Shown one piece after another: positions 7,945 through 16,300 of a stretch of DNA of 64,000 nt. This DNA comes from Streptomyces decoyicus (GTDB lineage: Bacteria > Actinomycetota > Actinomycetes > Streptomycetales > Streptomycetaceae): NCBI RefSeq assembly GCF_019880305.1, contig NZ_CP082301.1:5890001-5954000 (forward strand), in the 5' to 3' direction. Numbering within the stretch: the stretch's first letter is position 1; every line of letters starts with the position of its first letter. Both the position numbers and the translations under genes were made by a program. The notes under the pieces were generated by a model. That model had not been told where the DNA came from. It made no database searches and saw only the letters and a program-made list of their open reading frames with translations.

Positions 7945-9537
7945 GTGAGCCCGAAACCTGTCGTACTGATCGCCGAAGAGCTGTCGCCCGCCACCGTCGA
8001 CGCCCTCGGTCCGGACTTCGAGATCCGGCACTGCAACGGCGCGGACCGCGCCGAGCTGCTTCCCGCGATCGCCGATGTCGACGCCGTCCTCGTGCGCAGC
8101 GCGACGAAGATCGACGCCGAGGCCATTGCCGCCGCCAAGAAGCTGAGGGTCGTCGCCCGTGCGGGCGTGGGCCTGGACAATGTCGATGTCTCCGCCGCCA
8201 CCAAGGCCGGCGTGATGGTCGTCAACGCCCCGACCTCCAACATCGTCACCGCCGCCGAGCTCGCCTGCGGTCTGCTGGTCGCCACGGCCCGCAACATCCC
8301 GCAGGCAAACACCGCCCTGAAGAACGGCGAGTGGAAGCGCAGCAAGTACACCGGCGTCGAGCTCAGCGAGAAGACCCTCGGTGTGGTCGGCCTCGGCCGG
8401 ATCGGCGTCCTGGTCGCCCAGCGGATGTCGGCCTTCGGCATGAAGGTCGTCGCCTACGACCCCTACGTCCAGCCGGCCCGTGCCGCGCAGATGGGCGTGA
8501 AGCTGCTGACCCTCGACGAGCTGCTGGAGGTCTCGGACTTCATCACCGTGCACCTCCCCAAGACGCCCGAGACCGTCGGTCTCATCGGCGACGAGGCGCT
8601 GCACAAGGTCAAGCCGTCGGTCCGGATCGTCAACGCCGCGCGTGGCGGGATCGTCGACGAGGCGGCGCTGGCCACCGCGCTGAAGGAGGGCCGGGTGGCC
8701 GGCGCGGGCCTCGACGTCTACGCGACCGAGCCCTGCACCGACTCGCCGCTCTTCGAGTTCGACCAGGTCGTCGCCACCCCGCACCTCGGTGCGTCGACGG
8801 GTGAGGCGCAGGAGAAGGCCGGCATCTCGGTCGCCAAGTCGGTGCGGCTGGCGCTGGCCGGCGAGCTGGTGCCGGACGCGGTCAACGTCCAGGGCGGTGT
8901 GATCGCCGAGGACGTCAAGCCGGGGCTGCCGCTGGCCGAGCGCCTCGGCCGGATCTTCACCGCGCTGGCCGGCGAGGTCGCCCTGCGCCTCGACGTCGAG
9001 GTGTACGGCGAGATCACCCAGCACGACGTCAAGGTGCTCGAACTCTCCGCGCTCAAGGGTGTGTTCGAGGACGTCGTGGACGAGACGGTGTCCTACGTCA
9101 ACGCCCCGCTGTTCGCGCAGGAGCGCGGCGTGGAGGTGCGGCTGACGACCAGCAGCGAGTCGCCCGAGCACCGCAATGTGGTGACCGTGCGCGGCACCCT
9201 CGCGGGCGGTGACGAGGTGTCGATCTCCGGCACGCTGTCGGGCCACAAGAACACCCAGAAGATCGTCGCGGTCGGTGACCACTCCATCGACCTGTCGCTC
9301 GCGGACCACATGGCCTTCATGCGCTACAGCGACCGCCCCGGTGTCGTCGGCACCGTCGGCCGGATCCTGGGCGAGGCCGGCATCAACATCGGCGGGATGC
9401 AGGTCTCCCGGGCGGATGTCGGTGGCGAGGCGCTGGTCGCGCTGACCGTCGACGACACGATTCCGCCGAACGTGCTTGCCGAGATCGCCGAGGAGATCGG
9501 CGCGACCTCGGTGCGCGCGGTGAACCTCGGCGACTGA
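7945..9537 (+). CDS. serA: D-3-phosphoglycerate dehydrogenase
   Basis: NAD-dependent oxidation of 3-phosphoglycerate, the first step of serine synthesis. The 530 residues match the long actinobacterial form: substrate/NAD domains with GLGRIGVLVAQRM near residues 148-160, NAARGGIVDE, the catalytic histidine in ATPHLGAST, an intervening allosteric domain (about 320-450) and a C-terminal ACT domain (YSDRPGVVGTVGRILGEAGINIGGM) that usually senses serine. The GTG at 7945 gives the standard SerA N-terminus (SPKPVVLIAEELS); the open upstream extension does not look like protein. It is transcribed separately from ilvC, after a terminator. Confidence 0.96.
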   Translation: MSPKPVVLIAEELSPATVDALGPDFEIRHCNGADRAELLPAIADVDAVLVRSATKIDAEAIAAAKKLRVVARAGVGLDNVDVSAATKAGVMVVNAPTSNIVTAAELACGLLVATARNIPQANTALKNGEWKRSKYTGVELSEKTLGVVGLGRIGVLVAQRMSAFGMKVVAYDPYVQPARAAQMGVKLLTLDELLEVSDFITVHLPKTPETVGLIGDEALHKVKPSVRIVNAARGGIVDEAALATALKEGRVAGAGLDVYATEPCTDSPLFEFDQVVATPHLGASTGEAQEKAGISVAKSVRLALAGELVPDAVNVQGGVIAEDVKPGLPLAERLGRIFTALAGEVALRLDVEVYGEITQHDVKVLELSALKGVFEDVVDETVSYVNAPLFAQERGVEVRLTTSSESPEHRNVVTVRGTLAGGDEVSISGTLSGHKNTQKIVAVGDHSIDLSLADHMAFMRYSDRPGVVGTVGRILGEAGINIGGMQVSRADVGGEALVALTVDDTIPPNVLAEIAEEIGATSVRAVNLGD

Positions 9538-9556
9538 GTCGCAGGATCCGCAGGTC

Positions 9557-9595
9557 AACGGGCCCGGACGCCGCTTCGGCGGAGTCCGGGCCCGT
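9557..9595 (+). terminator. Terminator after serA
   Basis: A 12-13 bp perfect stem, AACGGGCCCGGAC against GTCCGGGCCCGTT, begins 20 bases after the serA stop. Confidence 0.75.
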
Positions 9596-9826
9596 TCGCG
9601 TGCCCGCATCGTACGCACGCCGTCGCGGTCCGCGACTCCACGTCCGGGAGGTCTCACGCGTCCACCATTCACCCGAATGGCGTATCGGGTGGCGAGGCCG
9701 CGGGGGCCTTCGGCACCGCTGTGGGGCCGCCCGCGGCCGGCCCTCCCGAGTCGCTGGGGAGATGTTCGCGTCGCGCAATGGGAACTGTGCGTGCCCCGCC
9801 GGTGCGTGCGGAAGGAGAAAGAGGCC

Positions 9827-10279
9827 ATGAATGCACCCCTGGGTGACCCCCCGCGGAGCCTGACAGGCCTGCATGTGGTCGATGCGGACGGCGCGAAGGT
9901 GGGCACGGTCCAGCAGGTCTACCGGGACGATGCCACCAACGACCCCGAGTGGATCACGGTGCGCACCGGGCTGTTCGGGATGAAGGAGACGTTCATTCCG
10001 CTCGCCGGGGCCCGTCGGACCGGCGACGAACTGCACGTTCCGCATGACAAGGAAACCATCAAAGCGGCGCCGCGGATCGACGCCGACGGCCATCTCGACC
10101 CCTCCGAAGAAGCCGAGCTCTACCGCCACTACGGGATGGCCCGGCCGGGTGCGTCCCGCCCCGGGGACGCGCCGGACCCCGGCGGGGAGTCCGGCACCGG
10201 CGGTACGCCGGACCCGGGCTCCGGAGGCACCCCGGACCCCGGCGGCACGTCCGGCACCGGCGGGAGGCCGCTCGGGTAG
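9827..10279 (+). CDS. PRC-barrel domain protein with Gly/Pro-rich tail
   Basis: A 150-residue cytoplasmic protein. Residues about 8-70 look like a PRC-barrel (LTGLHVVDADGAKVGTVQQVY...DPEWITVRTGLFG), a small beta-barrel also found in RimM and photosynthetic reaction centre H subunits; its role in Streptomyces proteins of this type is unknown. The last 40 residues are low-complexity repeats of PDPGG and GTGG, probably disordered. The ATG at 9827 follows GAAGGAGAAAGAGG. It is a single gene between terminator-bounded serA and a TetR gene. Confidence 0.75.
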   Translation: MNAPLGDPPRSLTGLHVVDADGAKVGTVQQVYRDDATNDPEWITVRTGLFGMKETFIPLAGARRTGDELHVPHDKETIKAAPRIDADGHLDPSEEAELYRHYGMARPGASRPGDAPDPGGESGTGGTPDPGSGGTPDPGGTSGTGGRPLG

Positions 10280-10310
10280 GGCCGGGGGCGCCCGAGCCGA
10301 CGGAAGGTGT

Positions 10311-10331
10311 ACACCCGTTTAATACGGATGT
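10311..10331. promoter_or_regulatory. Imperfect palindrome, candidate TetR operator
   Basis: ACACCCGT (10311-10318) and ACGGATGT (10324-10331) form an inverted repeat with one mismatch and a 5-base centre, 36 bases before the start of the TetR-family gene. Position and size suit an autoregulatory operator; this is inference. Confidence 0.5.
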
Positions 10332-10367
10332 CTGGTACGAGCGTATGTGCGGAGATAGGCTGCCCTC

Positions 10368-10967
10368 ATGGGACACCGTGAAGACCTTCTGGAGGGCGCC
10401 AAGCGCTGCCTCCTGGAGAAGGGGTATGCGCGCACCACCGCTCGCGACATCGTGGCCGCATCCGGCGCCAACCTCGCCTCCATCGGATACCACTACGGCT
10501 CCAAGGACGCCCTGATGCGCCAGGCGATCATCGCGTCCAGTGAGGAGTGGGGCGCGAGTGTGGCCCAGGTGCCGGCCGTCGGCGGCGGGGCGGAGGCGCG
10601 CGCCGCGGAGCCGCTGGAGCGGTTCGCCGCGGTCTGGGACGCCGTCCTCCAGCGGATCGCCACGGAACGGGAGTTCATCGCCGCGCAGGTCGAGGTGCTG
10701 GGGCTGCTGCCGCGCGACACGGCGCTGCGCGAGGCGATCGGCGAGGTGCTCCCGGAGGGGGGCGAGGGGCTCGTCGCGGTCTTCGAAGGGGTGCCGGACA
10801 CCGAGGTCGATCCGGAGGCGGCGCGCATCGTCGGCTCCTTCTACCAGGCCCTGCTCACCGGCCTGATGGTCCAGTCACTGCTCACGCCGGACGCGATGCC
10901 CTCCGGCCGGGACCTGGCGACCGCACTGCGCCGGGTCACGGCGGGCGAGGTGCTGGGCGCGAAGTAG
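10368..10967 (+). CDS. TetR-family transcriptional regulator
   Basis: A 199-residue one-component repressor. The N-terminal helix-turn-helix is typical (EGAKRCLLEKGYARTTARDIVAASGANLASIGYHYGSKDALM, residues about 8-50, with the family's Y-Y-G-SKD ending). The rest is the variable ligand-binding/dimerisation domain, so the effector cannot be predicted. The gene is single, with an inverted repeat 36 bases upstream that could be its own operator. The neighbours (PRC-barrel, PucR regulator) give no strong hint of its target. Confidence 0.92.
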   Translation: MGHREDLLEGAKRCLLEKGYARTTARDIVAASGANLASIGYHYGSKDALMRQAIIASSEEWGASVAQVPAVGGGAEARAAEPLERFAAVWDAVLQRIATEREFIAAQVEVLGLLPRDTALREAIGEVLPEGGEGLVAVFEGVPDTEVDPEAARIVGSFYQALLTGLMVQSLLTPDAMPSGRDLATALRRVTAGEVLGAK

Positions 10968-11030
10968 CCGGCAGCGTCCGCTCGCGCGGAGCCGGACACT
11001 CCGCCGCCGGGAACCATACGAACAACTCCC

Positions 11031-12392
11031 TCACAGCCGCGCCGCCTTGAGCGCCATGTGCAGCAGCAGCCGGTGCTCGCCGTCGGCGAGGTCGAGGCCG
11101 GTCAGCTTCTCCACCCGGCCCAGGCGGTAGTAGAGCGTCTGGCGGTGGATGCCCAGGGCCTGCGCGGTGCGGCTCGCCTGGCCCGCGCAGTCGAGGAACA
11201 CCTCGGCGGTACGCGCGAGTTCGGCGTGTGCGGGGGAGAGCAGCGGGCCGACGGCCGGGTCGGGGGCCGTGCCCGGCAGAGCGGTCAGCATGCGGTACGG
11301 GCCGAGGGCGTCCCACTGGGTGATCGGGCCCAGCCGGGGCTCGGCGCGGGCCGCGCGGGCCGCGTCCAGCGCTTCTCGCCAGGTGGCCGGGAGGTCGGTC
11401 AACTCCGTGGTGCCGACGCCGATTCCGGCGGCGCCCGGCCGGGGCGGCAGGGGGTGTCCGGCAGGGCCGCCGCGCGAGGCGCCGCGCGGCGAGCGGCCCT
11501 CGGCCGGTGCGGCGCCCGCACGCGGGGAGCGCAGCAGATGCTCGGCCACCGCATGGGCCGGGGTGAGCGCACCGGCCGAGCGCAGCCGCACCAGCGCGGC
11601 CAGGGCGGGCACGGCGGCGGACGACGGACGGCCGCCGGCTGCGGAGCGGCCCTGGTGTCCGTTGCCGTGCTGCGCGGCGGAATCCGCCTCGTCCGCCCCC
11701 TCCGCCGGGGGCGCCGGAGAGCCCGCCGGCAGGGCACACGCCGCCAGCAGGCCCGGCAGGCTGGGCAGCGGCGCCGCGTCGGTGTCCGAGGTGTCCCAGG
11801 GCAGTACCGCGACCACGGTGAGCGGGACGCCCGGGGTGAAGCGCAGGGTATCCCGCAGCGCCTCGTGCAGCGCGGCCGCCGTGGCCGCCCGCCCGGCGGG
11901 CTGCGAGACCAGCAACTCCCGCAGCAGATCGCCGAGTTCGGACCCGGCACGGGCCTCGTCGGCCAGCAGCGCGCCGATCCGGGCGGCGGTCTCCATCGCC
12001 TGTGCGATCCGCGGGTCGGCCGGCGCGCCGCGGCCGCCCAGTTCGAGGTCGGTCAGATGCCCGTCGTCCAGCAGCCAGACATAGCCGTGCACGATGCCCC
12101 GGTGGCGTACGGGGAGGCAGATGCGGCCCTTGAAGACCCCTGCCGCCGGGTCCGGGGGAATGCGCAGCGCCGTCCTGGCGCGGGCGATCCCGAACGCCTC
12201 GAACCAGGCCCGTACCGCCGCCGATGAGCGGCGCTGGAGGATCGAGCGGGTCCGTACGGGGTCCATGACCTCGTCGTCGTCGCCCTCGTGCGCGCCGAAG
12301 GCAATCAGTCCGAAATCCCGGTCCTCCAGCGTCGCCGGTGCGCCGAGCGCCGCCGAGATCTCGTCCACGAGCTGTTGGTAATCGCCCCGCAT
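11031..12392 (-). CDS. PucR/CdaR-type regulator next to proline catabolism genes
   Basis: A 453-residue regulator. The C-terminal end carries the PucR-type helix-turn-helix (RTAQALGIHRQTLYYRLGRVEKLTGLDL, residues about 395-425), preceded by a GGDEF-like central region and an N-terminal sensing region. It is divergent from proline dehydrogenase with a 262-base intergenic region. Members of this family activate proline use in actinobacteria (PutR/PruR type), so control of the two downstream genes by proline is likely. The middle contains a Gly/Pro/Ala-rich insert (about 220-300) that is probably disordered. Confidence 0.85.
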   Translation of the reverse strand: MRGDYQQLVDEISAALGAPATLEDRDFGLIAFGAHEGDDDEVMDPVRTRSILQRRSSAAVRAWFEAFGIARARTALRIPPDPAAGVFKGRICLPVRHRGIVHGYVWLLDDGHLTDLELGGRGAPADPRIAQAMETAARIGALLADEARAGSELGDLLRELLVSQPAGRAATAAALHEALRDTLRFTPGVPLTVVAVLPWDTSDTDAAPLPSLPGLLAACALPAGSPAPPAEGADEADSAAQHGNGHQGRSAAGGRPSSAAVPALAALVRLRSAGALTPAHAVAEHLLRSPRAGAAPAEGRSPRGASRGGPAGHPLPPRPGAAGIGVGTTELTDLPATWREALDAARAARAEPRLGPITQWDALGPYRMLTALPGTAPDPAVGPLLSPAHAELARTAEVFLDCAGQASRTAQALGIHRQTLYYRLGRVEKLTGLDLADGEHRLLLHMALKAARL

Positions 12393-12654
12393 CCGCCGCC
12401 CGGCTCCTCTCCTGTCATCACACCACCGGCACCGTCAGCACCCCGGGCACCTCTCACACCACTGGCACCACTGGCACGGTCGTCCCTCCCTCATTCTCAT
12501 ACATCTGTCTGAGATCCCGACCACGAAGGCGTGACAGCTGTCGATGGCCGGGAAGTAGCGCGATCCTTAAGTTTCAGGTGGCTCAATATTGCCGACGCGT
12601 TCGCCCCGTCCGGCGTCCGCCCGGTACTTGTCACCCTGAATCGTGGAGGTGCCC

Positions 12655-13581
12655 ATGCTGGGTCCCGTGCTTCTCGCCGCAGCGCGCAGCGACAGCATCC
12701 GCCGCCTCGTCGCGGCCGCACCGGTCACCCGCCCCGTGGTGGACCGGTTCGTCGCCGGCGAGCGCCTGGACGAGTCCATGGCGGCCGTGCGGTCCCTGGC
12801 CGCGCGCGGCCTGGAGGTCACCCTCGACCACCTCGGCGAGGACATCACCGACCCGGCCGAAGCACTGCGCAACCGCGACGCCTATCTCCAGCTGGCCGCG
12901 GCACTCAAGGAGCACGGGCTCGGCGTCAAGGCCGAGATGTCGGTCAAGCTGTCCGCTTTCGGGCAGGCGCTGGCCGGCGGCCACGAGCTGGCGCTGAAGA
13001 ACGTCACTCCGGTGGTCGAAGCCGCTGCCGAGGCCGGTACGACCGTGACCCTCGACATGGAGGACCACACCACGGTCGACTCCACCCTCGCGATCCTCGC
13101 CGACCTGCGGGAGCGTTTCCCCCAGACCGGTGCGGTGCTCCAGTCCTATCTCTTCCGTACCGAGGACGACTGCCGTGCGCTCGCCGGGGAAGGCTCCCGG
13201 GTGCGGCTGGTCAAGGGTGCGTACAAGGAGCCCGCGACCGTCGCCTTCCAGGACAAGCAGGAGGTCGACAAGGCCTATGTGCGCTGCCTGAAGATCCTGA
13301 TGGGCGGCGAGGGCTACCCCATGATCGGGTCGCACGACCCGCGGATGGTGGCCATCGCCCAGGAGCTGGCGCACCGCAACGGGCGCAAGCCGGCCGACTA
13401 CGAATTCCAGATGCTGTACGGCATCCGCGAGGCCGAGCAGGAGCGCCTGGTGGCGGATGGGCACCGTATGCGGGTGTACATCCCCTATGGCACCGACTGG
13501 TACGGATACTTCATGCGCCGGCTCGCCGAGCGCCCCGCGAACCTCGGGTTCTTCCTGAGGTCGCTGGCGACCCGCGGCTGA
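12655..13581 (+). CDS. Proline dehydrogenase
   Basis: FAD enzyme oxidising proline to delta-1-pyrroline-5-carboxylate; monofunctional type, 308 residues. The beta/alpha-barrel hallmarks are present: VKLSAFG, LDMEDHTTVDSTL, LVKGAYKEP, GSHDPRMV, EFQMLYGIREAEQ and the substrate-site arginines in GYFMRRLAERPANL. The ATG at 12655 is set by GGAGG at 12645-12649; an in-frame GTG at 12643 lies on the ribosome binding site and is less likely. The P5C dehydrogenase gene follows after 249 bases on the same strand. Confidence 0.95.
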   Translation: MLGPVLLAAARSDSIRRLVAAAPVTRPVVDRFVAGERLDESMAAVRSLAARGLEVTLDHLGEDITDPAEALRNRDAYLQLAAALKEHGLGVKAEMSVKLSAFGQALAGGHELALKNVTPVVEAAAEAGTTVTLDMEDHTTVDSTLAILADLRERFPQTGAVLQSYLFRTEDDCRALAGEGSRVRLVKGAYKEPATVAFQDKQEVDKAYVRCLKILMGGEGYPMIGSHDPRMVAIAQELAHRNGRKPADYEFQMLYGIREAEQERLVADGHRMRVYIPYGTDWYGYFMRRLAERPANLGFFLRSLATRG

Positions 13582-13830
13582 CGCAGGAGGGCGCGCGGCT
13601 CTCCGGCCGGGGCCCGGGGGTTCTTCCCCGGAACACCGCAGCTTGAGGTCGCCGGCGACCCGCGGCCGACCGCCGCGGGCCGATCGCCCCGTGGGGGCGG
13701 ACACGGGTGGATGCTGGAAGCCCGGGGTACCTCCCGGACGGCGCCGCCCGCAGCCGCCCACCCGACGCGGCCGCGGCCGCACCACCGACGTACGAAAACG
13801 ACGATCGAGATCGAAGGAGACACGGCCGCT

Positions 13831-15462
13831 ATGGACGCTGTGACCCAGGTCCCCGTGCCGGTGAACGAGCCGGTCCACACCTACGCCCCCGGCAGCCCGG
13901 AGCGTTCCCGCCTGGAGGCCAAGCTCAAGGAGCTGGCCGGCAACCCGATCGAGCTGCCGATGACCATCGGCGGCGAGCGCCGGATGGGCGGCGGCGAGCG
14001 TTTCGACGTCGTGCAGCCGCACAACCACGCCTCCCGGCTCGGTACGTACGCCAACGCCACCGTCAAGGACGGCCAGGACGCGGTCGACGCCGCGCTGGCC
14101 GCCGCCCCGGCCTGGCGCGCGATGTCCTTCGACGACCGCGCCGCGATCATCCTGAAGGCCGCCGACCTGCTCTCCGGCCCCTGGCGCGAGACGCTGGCCG
14201 CCGCCACCATGCTCGGCCAGTCCAAGACCGCCCAGCAGGCCGAGATCGACACTCCCTGTGAGCTCATCGACTTCTGGCGCTTCAACGTGCACTTCGCGCG
14301 CCAGATCCTCGCCGAGCAGCCCCCGGCGAACTCCCCGGGCGTGTGGAACCGCTCGGACCACCGCCCCCTCGAAGGCTTCGTCTACGCGATCACGCCCTTC
14401 AACTTCACCGCGATCGCCGGCAACCTTCCGACCGCCCCCGCCCTCATGGGCAACGTGGTCGTCTGGAAGCCGTCCCCGACGCAGACCCTCGCCGCCGTGC
14501 TGCTGATGGAGCTGCTGGAGGAGGCCGGGCTGCCCAAGGGCGTCATCAACCTGGTCACCGGTGACGGCAAGGACGTCTCCGAGGTGGCGCTGACCCACCC
14601 CGACCTGGCGGGCATCCACTTCACCGGTTCGACCAAGACCTTCCAGCACCTGTGGAAGACGGTCGGCATCAACATCGAGAACTACAAGACCTACCCCCGG
14701 CTCGTCGGCGAGACCGGTGGCAAGGACTTCATCGTCGCCCACCCCTCGGCCGACCGCGCCGTGCTGAAGACCGCCATGACCCGTGGCGCCTTCGAGTTCC
14801 AGGGCCAGAAGTGCTCCGCGGCCTCCCGCGCGTACGTCCCGGCCTCGCTGTGGAACAGCGGCCTCAAGGAGGAGTTCGCCGCCGAGGTCGACTCCCTGTC
14901 CGTGGGCGATGTCTCGGACCTGTCGAACTTCATGTCCGCCGTCATCGACGAGCGGTCGTTCGCCAAGAACAAGGCGGCGATCGACCGCGCCAAGGCCGAC
15001 CCGACCGTCGAGGTCGTGGCCGGCGGCACGTACGACGACAGCGAGGGCTACTTCGTCCGCCCGACGGTCCTGGTCTCCACCGACCCGGAGAACGAGATCT
15101 TCAAGGACGAGTACTTCGGCCCGATCCTCGGCGTCTACGTCTACGACGACGCCGACTACGACGCGATGCTCACCCAGATGGAGTCCGCCTCGGCGTACGG
15201 CCTGACCGGCTGCGTCATCGCCCAGGACCGTGCCGAGGCGGCCCGCACCTGCGAGCTGCTGCGCTTCGCGGCCGGCAACTTCTACATCAACGACAAGCCG
15301 ACCGGCGCCGTCGTCGGCCAGCAGCCCTTCGGCGGCGGCCGTGCGTCCGGCACCAATGACAAGGCCGGCGCCAAGCAGAACCTGATGCGCTGGACCTCCA
15401 CCCGCTCCATCAAGGAGACCCTGGTCCCGCCGACGGACTACCGCTACCCGCACATGGGCTGA
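13831..15462 (+). CDS. pruA: L-glutamate gamma-semialdehyde (P5C) dehydrogenase
   Basis: NAD-dependent oxidation of glutamate semialdehyde to glutamate, the second step of proline catabolism. The 543 residues match the PruA/RocA group. Motifs are the oxyanion-site Asn region (YAITPFNFTAI), IHFTGST for NAD, ETGGKDF with the general-base Glu, FQGQKCSAASRAY with the catalytic Cys, and EYFGPILGVY. The ATG at 13831 follows GAAGGAG. It probably shares control with proline dehydrogenase, although the 249-base gap could hold its own promoter. Confidence 0.96.
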   Translation: MDAVTQVPVPVNEPVHTYAPGSPERSRLEAKLKELAGNPIELPMTIGGERRMGGGERFDVVQPHNHASRLGTYANATVKDGQDAVDAALAAAPAWRAMSFDDRAAIILKAADLLSGPWRETLAAATMLGQSKTAQQAEIDTPCELIDFWRFNVHFARQILAEQPPANSPGVWNRSDHRPLEGFVYAITPFNFTAIAGNLPTAPALMGNVVVWKPSPTQTLAAVLLMELLEEAGLPKGVINLVTGDGKDVSEVALTHPDLAGIHFTGSTKTFQHLWKTVGINIENYKTYPRLVGETGGKDFIVAHPSADRAVLKTAMTRGAFEFQGQKCSAASRAYVPASLWNSGLKEEFAAEVDSLSVGDVSDLSNFMSAVIDERSFAKNKAAIDRAKADPTVEVVAGGTYDDSEGYFVRPTVLVSTDPENEIFKDEYFGPILGVYVYDDADYDAMLTQMESASAYGLTGCVIAQDRAEAARTCELLRFAAGNFYINDKPTGAVVGQQPFGGGRASGTNDKAGAKQNLMRWTSTRSIKETLVPPTDYRYPHMG

Positions 15463-15480
15463 CGCCCGCGGGTACGACGG

Positions 15481-15516
15481 CGGCCCGGCTCCCCTCTCCC
15501 CAGGGGCGCCGGGCCG
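15481..15516 (+). terminator. Terminator after pruA
   Basis: CGGCCCGGC (15481-15489) pairs with GCCGGGCCG (15508-15516), 19 bases past the pruA stop. Confidence 0.65.
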
Positions 15517-15527
15517 TCGGCGTTGCT

Positions 15528-15775
15528 TCAGGCGTTGCGCGGGGGGCCGGTGATGGCCTCGCCGATGGTGAAGCCCGCAGGGCGCTTGCGGACGCGGTCG
15601 CGCTGCTTGCAGTCAGGACCGGGCGAGACCACCTCGGCGACGAGTGCTACGCAGCCGACGTCGAGGCCGATCCCGTCTTCGGCCACATATTCAGGTGTCG
15701 TCCGCGAAGGGGGGCGGTGATGGCGTCTTCGACGGCGACGATGACGTCCGGAAACCAGACCTTACGCACGTCCGC
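15528..15775 (-). pseudogene. Decayed Uma2-family (DUF820) remnant
   Basis: On the minus strand two frames carry pieces resembling a Uma2 nuclease-fold protein: VWFPDVIVAVEDAIT upstream, then after a frame change EYVAEDGIGLDVGCVALVAEVVSPG and DRVRKR, ending at the TGA complementary to 15528-15530. Intact Uma2 proteins show PDV.VV...L..EVVSPGS...DR..K in this order. The N-terminal half and the C-terminal catalytic half are missing and the frame is broken, so it cannot be functional. The family assignment rests on the short EVVSPG context. Confidence 0.45.
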
Positions 15776-16008
15776 CGGGCGCCCGCCGTCTCAGATAGTA
15801 GGAAGCCCAAGTAATTGTGCAGACATCACGGCCGAGCTGTCCTAGCGTTGTAGGAGCCGAACGTAACGCTCCATCGAGCGATTGCGGACGCGGCCCGGTG
15901 CGCAAGCGCAGGTGACCCCTGCCGTGCCGAGGCCCCCGCCCTTTCCGGCCGCTTCTGGATCGACGCATCCCATTTCTTCTCGGGGCTCTGGCATAGGAGA
16001 CGTGAATC

Positions 16009-16140
16009 ATGGCTGAGACTGCCGTCCGCAGGACCCGTCACTCCGCCCGTTCGACCAGCGACGCCGACCGCAGGAACGCCGCCGCCGCACTCCAGCGCGC
16101 CCTCGACCGCCGTGACAACGGCGGCTCCACCGGGCACTGA
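16009..16140 (+). CDS. Small hypothetical protein, 43 residues
   Basis: A short gene with ATG at 16009 preceded by TAGGAGA (spacing about 8) and ending in GGSTGH before a TGA. The protein is basic and Ala/Arg-rich (many R, and ADRRNAAAALQRALDRRDNGG), with a probable amphipathic helix in the second half. There is no signal or membrane segment. Small Streptomyces proteins ending in ALDRRDNGG occur from memory, but no function is known to me. Its strong ribosome binding site and clean codon bias support expression. Confidence 0.65.
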   Translation: MAETAVRRTRHSARSTSDADRRNAAAALQRALDRRDNGGSTGH

Positions 16141-16254
16141 GATGATGCGCGCGCGACCCGGGTCGTTGCTGTCGAGGCCAATGTCCATGTCCTGCCGCTG
16201 CTGCTGGCGGATCCGGCTGTCCGTGGCCCGGTGGATCTATCTCCCGTAAGCGTC

Positions 16255-16283
16255 CAGGGGCGCCCGCATGCCGGGCGCCCCTG
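16255..16283. terminator. Bidirectional terminator
   Basis: A 12-bp perfect stem, CAGGGGCGCCCG against CGGGCGCCCCTG, with a 5-base loop. It lies between the small gene on the plus strand and the convergent phosphoesterase gene ending at 16301. Confidence 0.75.
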
Positions 16284-16300
16284 TCGGTCCGTCCGCCGGC

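Noticed and set aside
12393..12654. Operator for the PucR-type regulator between it and proline dehydrogenase
   Set aside because: No convincing palindrome or repeat was seen, so no site is claimed.
12631..15453. A 940-residue minus-strand frame opposite the proline genes
   Set aside because: Shadow of the proline dehydrogenase and P5C dehydrogenase genes with no motif of its own.
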